From: CAZPQV01 sp964588705
GTDB taxonomy: Bacteria > Bacteroidota > Bacteroidia > Flavobacteriales > Weeksellaceae
Direction: 5' to 3'
Assembly: GCA_964588705.1 (NCBI GenBank)
Contig: CAZPQV010000037.1
Span: 1 to 21,164, forward strand
Length of the DNA: 21,164 nucleotides
The first letter of the stretch is position 1; each line of letters starts with the position of its first letter. Below, piece after piece: positions 8,409 through 14,975 of this stretch. The position numbers and the translations under genes are program-made. The notes under the pieces were generated by a model, which saw nothing but the letters and a program-made list of their open reading frames with translations, made no database searches and was not told the DNA's origin.

Positions 8409-9896
8409 ATGATTTACGGTGTAGATACCTTTACATTTAAAGATATTCTGGAGATTGCGAACAATCCTAAGAAAGCCAAACTCAATAAATTAGCTAAAAC
8501 TCAAATCCTGAATTCGCAGGATAATGTTCGGAAGATTGTAGAGTCCGACCGAACGGTTTACGGTATCAATACCGGTTTTGGACCGCTTTGCGACGTTAAA
8601 ATTTCAGAAGAAGAAACTGCGCAGCTTCAGCATAATTTAATTATTTCTCATGCAGTTGGTGTTGGAAAACCGATTGATAAGGAGATTTCCAAAATTATGA
8701 TGATTGCTAAAGTTCATGCGTTGTCGAAAGGCTTTTCAGGAGTTTCTTTGGAAGTAATTGAGCGACTGATTTTAATGCTGCAAAAAGACATTATTCCGGT
8801 AATTCCAGAGCAGGGAAGTGTTGGTGCTTCAGGAGATTTGGCACCGCTTGCACATATGGTTTTGCCGCTGATTGGTCTTGGACAGGTTTGGGAGAACGGA
8901 AAACCTCACGATACTGCAGTCATTCTAGAAGAAAATAATCTTGAACCTCTAAAACTTGGTCCAAAGGAAGGACTTGGTTTGATTAATGGAACACAGTTCA
9001 TCCTGGCGCACGCCATTAAAGGACTCGAAAAAATGGAATACCTGCTTGATCTTGCAGATTTAACCGCTGCAATGTCTCTGGAAGCATATAGAGGTTCAGC
9101 AAGTCCGTTCAAAAAGGAGTTGCACGAAATCCGCCCGTTTGCCGGAAGTAAGAAAGTTGCGGCAAGAATGTTGAAATTCCTTAAAAATTCTGATAATCTG
9201 AAATCGCACGAATTCTGCGACAGAGTGCAAGATCCTTATTCGTTCCGTTGTGTTCCGCAGGTTCATGGAGCGAGTAGAAATGCTTTCGAACATCTCAGAC
9301 AAATGGCTGAAACCGAATTGAATTCCGTAACCGACAATCCAATTGTTTTAAGTGCTGAAGAATCCATTTCAGGAGGAAACTTCCACGGTCAGCTGATGGC
9401 TTTGCCTTTGGATTATGCAACATTGGCGACAGCAGAGTTAGGAAATATTTCAGACCGAAGAAGTTATCTTCTACTTGAAGGAAAATATGGTTTACCAAGA
9501 TTATTGACGGAAAGTTCGGGCCTCAATTCCGGATTTATGATTCCGCAATACACATCTGCAGCGTTAGTTACGGAGAATAAAACGCTTTGTTTCCCGGCTT
9601 CGGCAGATTCTGTTCCTACAAGTTTAGGACAGGAAGATCATGTATCGATGGGAAGTATTTCAGGACGAAAATTCAATCAGGTTTTGGATAATTTGGTGAA
9701 TATTTTAGCTGTGGAACTGATGTTCGCAGCACAAGGTTTAGAATTCCGGAGACCAGCAAAATGCTCAAAAATCGTAGAAGAAAACTACGAAATCCTAAGG
9801 ACAAAAGTAGCCAAGCTGGAAGACGACCGATTGATTGGACAAGACATGCTTGCGATTGCGGAGTTGATTAAAGAACGAAAGTTTGTAGTGAATTAG
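8409..9896 (+). CDS. hutH: Histidine ammonia-lyase
   Basis: Deaminates L-histidine to trans-urocanate in the cytoplasm, the first step of histidine degradation. The 495 residues are close to the family's usual 500-515. The MIO prosthetic group would form from Ala140-Ser141-Gly142 in GSVGASGDLAPLAHM. NTGFG (54-58) and SHAVG (80-84, His81) line the active site. DRVQDPYSFRCVPQVHG (271-287) is a family signature. GQEDHVSMG (407-415) keeps the Glu-Asp-His typical of histidine lyases, where phenylalanine and tyrosine lyases carry Gln. On these residues I prefer histidine over tyrosine as substrate. No hutU, hutI or formiminoglutamate gene is nearby, so the rest of the pathway must be elsewhere or absent. 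A bidirectional terminator at 10016 closes the unit. Confidence 0.93.
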   Translation: MIYGVDTFTFKDILEIANNPKKAKLNKLAKTQILNSQDNVRKIVESDRTVYGINTGFGPLCDVKISEEETAQLQHNLIISHAVGVGKPIDKEISKIMMIAKVHALSKGFSGVSLEVIERLILMLQKDIIPVIPEQGSVGASGDLAPLAHMVLPLIGLGQVWENGKPHDTAVILEENNLEPLKLGPKEGLGLINGTQFILAHAIKGLEKMEYLLDLADLTAAMSLEAYRGSASPFKKELHEIRPFAGSKKVAARMLKFLKNSDNLKSHEFCDRVQDPYSFRCVPQVHGASRNAFEHLRQMAETELNSVTDNPIVLSAEESISGGNFHGQLMALPLDYATLATAELGNISDRRSYLLLEGKYGLPRLLTESSGLNSGFMIPQYTSAALVTENKTLCFPASADSVPTSLGQEDHVSMGSISGRKFNQVLDNLVNILAVELMFAAQGLEFRRPAKCSKIVEENYEILRTKVAKLEDDRLIGQDMLAIAELIKERKFVVN

Positions 9897-9897
9897 A

Positions 9898-9932
9898 GGG
9901 AAGCTGGAAGCAAGGAGCTGGAAGTCGGAAGT
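9898..9932 (+). repeat. Purine-rich heptad repeat after hutH
   Basis: About five degenerate 7-base units of the form GGAAGCT/GGAAGTC/GGAAGTA start one base after the hutH stop codon. Similar tracts follow the stops at 13997 and 14326. The rest of the 175-base gap holds only a hairpin terminator. Confidence 0.65.
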
Positions 9933-10015
9933 ACGAATAAGCGGCCATCGGTGATTGGAAAAACTTTGGAAAAAACGAAGTGAAGCCCTTTCAATAATGA
10001 ATTTACTTAAAGAAA

Positions 10016-10046
10016 ATGCTGCCTCAAAAGTGAAGCAGCATCTTTT
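10016..10046. terminator. Bidirectional terminator between hutH and the dioxygenase gene
   Basis: Arms ATGCTGC (10016-10022) and GCAGCAT (10035-10041) are extended inward by TCA/TGA after one mismatch, with loop AAAG. T-rich sequence follows on both strands (plus: CTTTTATTTT; minus: TTTCTTT), so it can serve both convergent genes. Confidence 0.75.
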
Positions 10047-10071
10047 ATTTTCAACCATCAATTTTTAACTC

Positions 10072-10899
10072 TCAACCTATTCTCACGCTCGTCATACTCA
10101 AGCTTCCGCCAATCAGTTCATCATTGAAAAGAGAAATTTCTTCGGATTTATCTTTAAGGCCCAATGTATAAATGAGCGGCAAATAATGGTCCGGACTTGG
10201 AACAGCGTATTGCAGTGCTTTTCCGTGTTTGTGATAATCAATTAGGTTTTGGAAATTACCATCCAAAATCCAGTTGTTGGTTTTTTCGCGGGCTTCCTTT
10301 GCCCAATCCCAACCTGCACCAATGGTATTGATGTTTTTCCAGTCAATCATTCTCAGGTTGTGAACGATGTTTCCACTACCGATAATCAGAATGCCTTTTT
10401 TGCGAAGTTTATCAAAACGTTTTGCCAGATCAAAATGATACTGAGGAGGTTTTGTATAATCGATACTCAATTGAATTACAGGAATATCAGCATCCGGATA
10501 AAGATGTTTTATGACGCTCCATGCACCATGATCGAGTCCCCAGCTGTGGTCTTCTTCTACCAAAACAGGTGCTAAAAGTTCGGCAGTTTCGTGTGCCAGA
10601 TCCGGATTTCCCGGAGCAGGATACTGCACATCAAACAATTCTTTCGGGAACCCGTAAAAATCGTGGATGGTTTTCGGCATATCCATCGCTGTTACGAAAG
10701 TTCCGTCGGTGAACCAATGTGCAGAAACACAAAGAATTGCATTCGGCTTTGGAATTTCTTTTGAGATATTTCTAAAACCCTGCACAAACTGATTTTCTTC
10801 AATAGCATTCATCGGCGAACCGTGTCCTAAAAAAAGAACCGGCATCTTCTCGGTATTCCGAAAACCGTTGGAAATATTTTGTAAGTCGTTCAAATTCAT
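10072..10899 (-). CDS. YgiD-type extradiol ring-cleavage dioxygenase (DODA/LigB family)
   Basis: A class III extradiol dioxygenase of the group that includes E. coli YgiD (4,5-DOPA dioxygenase). Such enzymes open catechol-type rings using a bound metal. The 275 residues fit the family (about 260-280). Metal ligands are visible as His26 in FLGHGSPM, His61 in VSAHW and probably the His in PSPDHYLP near the C-terminus. GLDHGAWS (His124) is a further conserved active-site motif. IIGSGNIVHNLR is typical of the YgiD branch. The natural substrate is not known from sequence, and no other aromatic-degradation gene is nearby. ATG start at 10899; a 19-residue lead before the domain is usual. It points towards hutH and shares its terminator. 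Confidence 0.88.
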   Translation of the reverse strand: MNLNDLQNISNGFRNTEKMPVLFLGHGSPMNAIEENQFVQGFRNISKEIPKPNAILCVSAHWFTDGTFVTAMDMPKTIHDFYGFPKELFDVQYPAPGNPDLAHETAELLAPVLVEEDHSWGLDHGAWSVIKHLYPDADIPVIQLSIDYTKPPQYHFDLAKRFDKLRKKGILIIGSGNIVHNLRMIDWKNINTIGAGWDWAKEAREKTNNWILDGNFQNLIDYHKHGKALQYAVPSPDHYLPLIYTLGLKDKSEEISLFNDELIGGSLSMTSVRIG

Positions 10900-10994
10900 T
10901 TGTGATGGTGTTTATTGATTAAACATTAAGGACTTTTAGTTGATAAGAGTATCAGATTTCAGATTAATCTTAATTAAGCATTACTGGTTAAAGC

Positions 10995-11030
10995 AAAAAG
11001 TTCACCCGAAAAAACTCCCGGATGAACTTT
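10995..11030 (-). terminator. Intrinsic terminator of the second YceI gene
   Basis: Twelve-position stem (10997-11008 with 11019-11030, one wobble pair) around a 10-base loop. On the minus strand it is preceded by an A/T-rich stretch and runs into T at 10995-10999. It lies 28 bases beyond the YceI stop codon. Confidence 0.8.
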
Positions 11031-11058
11031 CAAAAAAACTATAACTATGAAAAAAAAA

Positions 11059-11568
11059 TTATGCTTTTACGAACTGCAGTTCACCCGCAATTTTCACTTC
11101 GTCGCTTACCATTACACCGCCTGCTTCAAGCGCTGCATTCCAGTTAAGTCCGAAGTCACTTCTTTTGATTTTTCCGTCGAACGAGAAACCAGCTTTTGTA
11201 TTTCCCCATGGGTCAACGTTAATTCCGCCGAAATCTACATCCAGTTCGATTGGTTTTGTAACGCCGTTGATGGTAATTTGTCCTGTTACATCATCATTTA
11301 AAGAAGATGTTGTGAAAGAAATCACCGGATTTTGCTCAGCATTGAAGAAATCTGCACCTTTAAGGTGAGCATCTCTGTCTGCATTTTTAGTGTTGATAGA
11401 ATCTGTTTTGATTTCTGCCTTTGCAGTTACGTTTTTGAAAGTATCGTCTTCGCTTTCAAGATTTACGTTGAAATCTGTAAACTCACCTTTTACGTTAGAA
11501 ATCATCATATGTCTTACTTTGAAAGTAATTTCACTGTGAGCAGGGTCTAAATTCCATTTTGTTGCCAT
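11059..11568 (-). CDS. YceI-family protein without signal peptide
   Basis: Second YceI/lipocalin-like protein in the window, 169 residues. It starts directly with the domain (KWNLDPAHSEITFKVRHMMISNVKGEF, the classic YceI opening) and has no signal peptide, so it is probably cytoplasmic, unlike the copy at 7783. Other family motifs are HLKGADFFNAEQNPVISF, GQITINGVTKPIELDVDF and KRSDFGLNWNAALEAGGVMVSDEVKI. Family members bind polyprenyl or fatty-acyl ligands; the ligand here is unknown. ATG start at 11568, with an exact -7 promoter element (11618-11625) about 50 bases upstream and its own terminator downstream, so it is likely monocistronic. Confidence 0.92.
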   Translation of the reverse strand: MATKWNLDPAHSEITFKVRHMMISNVKGEFTDFNVNLESEDDTFKNVTAKAEIKTDSINTKNADRDAHLKGADFFNAEQNPVISFTTSSLNDDVTGQITINGVTKPIELDVDFGGINVDPWGNTKAGFSFDGKIKRSDFGLNWNAALEAGGVMVSDEVKIAGELQFVKA

Positions 11569-11617
11569 AATAATATTTGTTTTTTGTTAATAATTGTTTT
11601 ACTTAATTTTTACGCTG

Positions 11618-11625
11618 CAAAGATA
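11618..11625 (-). promoter_or_regulatory. Candidate -7 promoter element before the second YceI gene
   Basis: On the minus strand this reads TATCTTTG, followed by C, an exact TAnnTTTG match. It implies a leader of roughly 40-45 bases. The -33 region is not clear. Confidence 0.45.
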
Positions 11626-11724
11626 TTGCGGTCAAAAAAGTTTGACATTGATGTATGTTAAGAAAAACATTTCAGTAAAATTAGCGCATTGAAAAAAGCA
11701 TTTATCATAACATAATCGTAAACA

Positions 11725-11754
11725 TTGTTAAGGAAATTGTAAATCTTAATTTTG
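11725..11754 (+). promoter_or_regulatory. Candidate promoter of HMG-CoA reductase gene
   Basis: TTG (11725-11727), 19 bases, then TAATTTTG (11747-11754) is an exact match to the flavobacterial promoter pattern TTG-N17-23-TAnnTTTG. It would give a leader of about 90 bases before the ATG at 11850. A second, weaker -7 match (TATATTTA, 11823-11830) lies closer to the start. Confidence 0.5.
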
Positions 11755-11849
11755 TGAGATTTTGTTGTGCTGTTAATGGAAATCTTCCGATTTTCTGGTT
11801 TAATCTTCCCGCTCATTTTCCCTATATTTACATTTCAAAATTTTGAACG

Positions 11850-13178
11850 ATGAACAATAAACCGGTGGAAGGTTTTTCTAAACTTACAAAGCAGGGAAAA
11901 ATCGATTGGATAGTAAACGAATACTTAGAAGGAAATGCCGAATACGAAGATATTCTGAAACAATATTGGAACGAAGATGCGCAGTTGCAGAAACTGCACG
12001 AGGAATTTTCAGAAAACACCATTTCCAATTTTTATATGCCTTACGGAATTGCCCCAAACTTTCTGATTGACGGTAAACTGTTGGCTTTACCCATGGCCGT
12101 TGAAGAAAGTTCAGTAGTCGCAGCAGCATCAAAAGCAGCGAAATTCTGGCTTGATAAAGGCGGGTTTAAAACCACCATTATCAATACTAAAAAATTAGGT
12201 CATACCCATTTTATTTTCAAGGTTGAATCGCATAAACTGCAGCATTTTTTTAATTTTAAATTAAAGCAAAAGCTCTTTGAAGCCACAGAAGATATCACCA
12301 AAAATATGCGCAATCGCGGTGGCGGAATCCTAAACATCCGGCTGATTGACAAAACTGCTGAAATGGACCATTATTATCAGATAAAGGCAAGTTTCAACAC
12401 GGTGGATTCGATGGGAGCAAACTTTATCAACTCTTGTTTGGAACAGTTTGGCAAAACGTTGAAAGAAGAAGTTGCGAACGAAGAAAATTTTACACAGGAA
12501 GAAAAAGATTCGTTGCAGATTGTAATGAATATCCTTTCCAATTACACGCCGGATTGTATTGTTCGCGCCGAGGTTTCATGTAAAATTAATGATTTGAAGG
12601 ACGACAGTGGAATCTCGAACGAAGAATTTGCGTGGAAATTCAAGCAGGCAGTAACGATTGCGGAAATAGAACCGTTCCGAGCGACAACGCATAACAAAGG
12701 AATTATGAACGGCGTGGATGCAGTGGTCATCGCCACAGGAAACGATTTCCGTGCAACCGAAGCCTGCGCTCACGCTTATGCTTCAAGAGACGGAAAGTAC
12801 AAATCACTCACGCATTGCACCATCGACAACGGAATTTTTAGATTTTGGATTGATTTGCCGATTTCTGTGGGTGTTGTCGGAGGATTAACCAATCTTCATC
12901 CTTTGGTTAAATTTTCATTGGCATTGCTTGGAAAACCTTCAGCGCAGGAACTGATGAGTATTTTAGCAGTTTCCGGTCTGGCACAGAATTTCGGAGCACT
13001 GCGTTCTTTAGTAACAACAGGAATTCAAAAAGGGCATATGAAGATGCATCTGTTCAATATTCTGAATCAGATGGGTGCAACAGAAGAGGAGAAGCAGCAT
13101 TTTGTAACCTATTTCAAAGATAAAACGGTGAGTCACCACGAGGTGATTACGGAGTTGGAGCGGTTGCGTAATTTATAA
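11850..13178 (+). CDS. Hydroxymethylglutaryl-CoA reductase, class II
   Basis: Interconverts HMG-CoA and mevalonate. In flavobacteria this most likely serves the mevalonate route to isoprenoids rather than mevalonate breakdown. The 442 residues match class II enzymes (about 430). Catalytic residues are visible: Glu85/Glu86 in MAVEESSVVAAAS, Lys283 in TTHNKGIMNG, Asp299 in ATGNDFRA and the flap His396 in GHMKMH. VDSMGAN (185-191) is the conserved substrate-binding motif. The C-terminal half carries SVGVVGGLTNLHP. Class II members vary in NADH or NADPH use; the sequence does not settle it for me. No other mevalonate gene is in the window. A good promoter match lies upstream at 11725, so the gene probably has its own transcript, perhaps reading into the small membrane peptide. 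Confidence 0.95.
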   Translation: MNNKPVEGFSKLTKQGKIDWIVNEYLEGNAEYEDILKQYWNEDAQLQKLHEEFSENTISNFYMPYGIAPNFLIDGKLLALPMAVEESSVVAAASKAAKFWLDKGGFKTTIINTKKLGHTHFIFKVESHKLQHFFNFKLKQKLFEATEDITKNMRNRGGGILNIRLIDKTAEMDHYYQIKASFNTVDSMGANFINSCLEQFGKTLKEEVANEENFTQEEKDSLQIVMNILSNYTPDCIVRAEVSCKINDLKDDSGISNEEFAWKFKQAVTIAEIEPFRATTHNKGIMNGVDAVVIATGNDFRATEACAHAYASRDGKYKSLTHCTIDNGIFRFWIDLPISVGVVGGLTNLHPLVKFSLALLGKPSAQELMSILAVSGLAQNFGALRSLVTTGIQKGHMKMHLFNILNQMGATEEEKQHFVTYFKDKTVSHHEVITELERLRNL

Positions 13179-13234
13179 ACGCAATAAGCGCAAAGAATTA
13201 TTGATTTTTGATTCTTTTTTTAAGATAAACAATG

Positions 13235-13252
13235 ACTCATCAATAGATGAGT
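13235..13252. other. Perfect 7-bp hairpin after HMG-CoA reductase
   Basis: ACTCATC (13235-13241) and GATGAGT (13246-13252) pair around AATA. No T-run follows on either strand, so it is not a standard terminator. It could be a 3'-end processing or stability hairpin. It overlaps the upstream ATG at 13247, which argues against that codon being the start of the next gene. Confidence 0.35.
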
Positions 13253-13321
13253 TATAATGAAAAACAAAATCAGCGTAGATTACTGCGTTTCGTCAGGTCT
13301 GCAGGAGAAAAAAATAAAACT

Positions 13322-13492
13322 ATGATACACTATTTACAATACATTTTACCGGTAATTTTCATTGTATTAGGACTGGTCATCAAGTACAGCAAAGATCCGC
13401 GTTGGAATTCTTCGAGAAAAATGGCAAATATTTTAATTATCCTTGGTATTCTCACATTGCTCGGGAGATTCTTTTTAGATTACGCTAAATAG
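13322..13492 (+). CDS. Small two-helix membrane protein of unknown function
   Basis: Not recognised. Starting at ATG 13322 gives 56 residues with two hydrophobic helices (about 7-22 and 35-51) separated by a basic loop YSKDPRWNSSRK. The frame is open back to an ATG at 13247, but those extra 25 residues are polar, basic and overlap a hairpin, so I prefer the internal start, which lies after an A-rich stretch. The helix-loop-helix layout with a short DPRW loop looks like a real conserved small inner-membrane protein rather than a chance frame. Confidence 0.6.
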   Translation: MIHYLQYILPVIFIVLGLVIKYSKDPRWNSSRKMANILIILGILTLLGRFFLDYAK

Positions 13493-13610
13493 TTGCTGGT
13501 ATTTCCGCGCAGAACATTCGTATTTCGTCTAATAAAATATTTGTTTGGTCGAATATTTTTGTGCTGAAAATTGAAAAGAAGGTATTTTGTAAAAATTTTA
13601 AAGTTAAATT

Positions 13611-13997
13611 ATGAAAACACTTACACTGGTTATTGGAGCAGTTTACGGATTATTGTCTGTGATTTTAGGAGCATTTGGCGCGCATGCTTTCAAGAAAATT
13701 TTGTCGCCTGAACTGCTGGAAAGTTTTGAATCAGGGGTACGTTATCAAATGTATGCCGCTTTGTTTCTGCTGATTGTTGGCTGGATTCTGAAGTTCGAAA
13801 CCAAATCTGAAAACTGGATTTCCTGGCTGATGATTATCGGGGCACTGTTTTTCTCCGGAAGTATTTACCTGTTAGCGTTTCAGCAGCATTGGGGAATTAA
13901 CCTGAAATTTCTTTGGCCGGTAACTCCTATCGGAGGGACGTTGATGATTATCTCTTGGGTAATGCTTATTTTTTATTTTATTAAAATGAAGTTTTAA
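13611..13997 (+). CDS. DUF423 (YgdD-type) membrane protein
   Basis: A 128-residue inner-membrane protein with four hydrophobic helices (about 5-25, 45-62, 69-90 and 100-125). It carries the DUF423 hallmarks GAFGAHAFK near residue 20, SGVRYQMYAALFLL, FFSGSIYLLAF and PVTPIGGTLMIISW. The biochemical function of the family is not established. The ATG at 13611 fits the family start. Possible -7 elements lie upstream (TATTTTTG at 13554-13561 is an exact TAnnTTTG match). No terminator hairpin follows; instead a purine-rich heptad repeat begins 3 bases after the stop. Confidence 0.9.
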   Translation: MKTLTLVIGAVYGLLSVILGAFGAHAFKKILSPELLESFESGVRYQMYAALFLLIVGWILKFETKSENWISWLMIIGALFFSGSIYLLAFQQHWGINLKFLWPVTPIGGTLMIISWVMLIFYFIKMKF

Positions 13998-14000
13998 TAG

Positions 14001-14030
14001 GTTGGAGGCTGGAAGTTGGGTGCTGAAAGT
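14001..14030 (+). repeat. Purine-rich heptad repeat after the DUF423 gene
   Basis: Units GGCT, GGAAGTT, GGGTGCT and GAAAGTA begin 3 bases after the stop codon at 13997. It is the shortest and most degenerate of the three such tracts, in the same orientation relative to the upstream gene. Confidence 0.55.
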
Positions 14031-14068
14031 ATTCCAATTCTGAATTTTGACTTTCCATCCCAAAAATT

Positions 14069-14326
14069 ATGTTTTTCATCTTCGGATTCAATAAAAAGCC
14101 TGTCGGTAAGGAACATCGCAAAGTCATGAGAAATGGCTTTGAGGTGAATACTGTGATTACGGTTTACAAAAGCTATTTCGAACTGTTTTTTATTCCTCTG
14201 ATTCCTTACGGAAAAAGTTACAGCGTTTACATTCCGCATACCGAGGAGTATTACGAGCAGGGAACATTCAGCAAAATGCCGGAAGATTTGCTGCAGATTT
14301 GTAAAGAAGTTGGGAGGATGTATTAG
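14069..14326 (+). CDS. Small protein resembling a zinc-ribbon protein without cysteines (copy A)
   Basis: An 85-residue cytoplasmic protein of unknown function. Its start MFFIFGFNKK and the core YFELFFIPLIPYGKSY resemble the small zinc-ribbon family that begins FFIFG and carries a hydrophobic FxIPLxPxGK stretch between two CxxC pairs. Here neither CxxC pair exists; the only cysteine is in QICKE near the end, so zinc binding of that type is not possible. It aligns without gaps to the protein at 14532 over the last 56 residues with 28 identities by my count, sharing YKSY, IPxIPxGKSY and MPEDLL. The shared C-terminal segment ends in MY/VY. It sits between two heptad-repeat tracts. The family link is inference from memory. 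Confidence 0.7.
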   Translation: MFFIFGFNKKPVGKEHRKVMRNGFEVNTVITVYKSYFELFFIPLIPYGKSYSVYIPHTEEYYEQGTFSKMPEDLLQICKEVGRMY

Positions 14327-14406
14327 GCTGGAAGTTGGAAGTTGGGAGTTGGGAGTTGGAGAGTGAGAGAGTGAGAGAGTTGGAGAGATGGAGAGTTGGA
14401 AAATGG
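14326..14406 (+). repeat. Long purine-rich heptad/octad repeat after copy A
   Basis: About 80 bases, almost free of C, made of GGAAGTT, GGGAGTT, GGAGAGT and GAGAGAGT units, starting at the last base of the stop codon of the 14069 gene. It is the longest of three related tracts in the window. The minus strand is correspondingly rich in AACTTCC and ACTCTCTC. Confidence 0.75.
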
Positions 14407-14423
14407 ATGAATAGAAGATTGTT

Positions 14424-14451
14424 GAGCTGCGTAGCAGCGACCTCTTTGTAG
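14424..14451 (+). repeat. Short palindromic repeat, copy 1
   Basis: A GCTGC/GCAGC stem around GTA (14426-14438), preceded by GA and followed by GACCTCTTTGTAG. A second copy at 14473 has the same flanks but a different stem in which both arms have changed together. It resembles a REP-type element. No transposase is present in the window. Confidence 0.65.
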
Positions 14452-14472
14452 TGAATAAAATCAATCTAAAAT

Positions 14473-14500
14473 GAGCCACATAGTGGCGACCTCTTCTCTT
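14473..14500 (+). repeat. Short palindromic repeat, copy 2
   Basis: A GCCAC/GTGGC stem around ATA (14475-14487), again preceded by GA and followed by GACCTCTT, with TTTGTAA a few bases later. It ends about 30 bases before the ATG at 14532 and so lies in that gene's leader or promoter region. Confidence 0.65.
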
Positions 14501-14531
14501 CTTTTTGTAATTTCGTTGACAAAACATACTA

Positions 14532-14792
14532 ATGGAAACCATAAGCAATAACCGGATTAAAATTCTCAAGGGCAGAGTTGTTCGAAATGTGTATTACCAA
14601 AACGTAATGCAGGAAGTGGAATTCAGCATTTATAAAAGTTATATCGGTTTACTCGGAATCCCAATCATCCCGCTCGGAAAATCTTATACCGCAAGAATTA
14701 TGGCTACCGGTGAGTTTTTCGGAAGTGGTCGTTTTGGTAATATGCCCGAAGATCTTTTGGAGATTGTAAAGGATATCAGTAGGGTATATTGA
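14532..14792 (+). CDS. Small protein resembling a zinc-ribbon protein without cysteines (copy B)
   Basis: An 86-residue paralog of the protein at 14069, function unknown. It contains YKSYIGLLGIPIIPLGKSYTARI and ends GNMPEDLLEIVKDISRVY. It has no cysteine at all. The N-terminal 30 residues (rich in Asn, Arg, Val and Lys) are unlike copy A apart from a shared beta-like pattern, while the last 56 align without gaps. The gene is separated from copy A by 205 bases filled by a heptad repeat and two palindromic repeats, consistent with an old tandem duplication. The ATG at 14532 follows TAATTTCG (14508-14515), a one-mismatch -7 element. Confidence 0.7.
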   Translation: METISNNRIKILKGRVVRNVYYQNVMQEVEFSIYKSYIGLLGIPIIPLGKSYTARIMATGEFFGSGRFGNMPEDLLEIVKDISRVY

Positions 14793-14804
14793 TACTGTGG
14801 TCTG

Positions 14805-14885
14805 AATGCGCCCCGGATTGAACGGCATGTCTGAGCTCTCCCGATACTTCGGGAAGCGAGTAGTGAAAGCCGGAAATGTGCGCCC
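14805..14885 (+). ncRNA. Structured intergenic element, possibly Flavo-1-like
   Basis: Nested pairings are visible: CGGC/GCCG (14823-14826 with 14869-14872), CTC/GAG (14836-14838 with 14858-14860) and TCCCGA/TCGGGA (14839-14844 with 14849-14854) around TACT. The phrases GGATTGAACGGCATGT and GTGAAAGCCGGAAATG resemble a repeated flavobacterial intergenic element that I recall, possibly the Flavo-1 RNA motif; I cannot verify this. The element is framed by near-direct repeats AATGCGCCCC and AATGTGCGCCC. It is markedly richer in GC than its flanks. It lies between copy B and sucC. Confidence 0.45.
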
Positions 14886-14928
14886 AAAAAAACTTTAAGC
14901 TTCGTTCTCTAATCTTCTATCTTTTTCG

Positions 14929-14936
14929 TAAATTTG
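14929..14936 (+). promoter_or_regulatory. Candidate -7 promoter element of sucC
   Basis: TAAATTTG is an exact TAnnTTTG match and implies a leader of about 33 bases before the sucC ATG. The -33 region (TTCG at 14901) is weak and somewhat far. Confidence 0.45.
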
Positions 14937-14975
14937 TGAATCTTAAAAACAGAATAAAAATCTAATTAAAATATT

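Noticed and set aside
8409..9896. Tyrosine ammonia-lyase of a flexirubin or aryl-polyene cluster.
   Set aside because: GQEDHVSMG and the histidine-lyase signature are present and no pigment biosynthesis genes are nearby.
9898..9932. The heptad tract as a CRISPR-like or minisatellite array.
   Set aside because: Units are 7 bases with no spacers, and no cas gene is present; it is a degenerate simple repeat.
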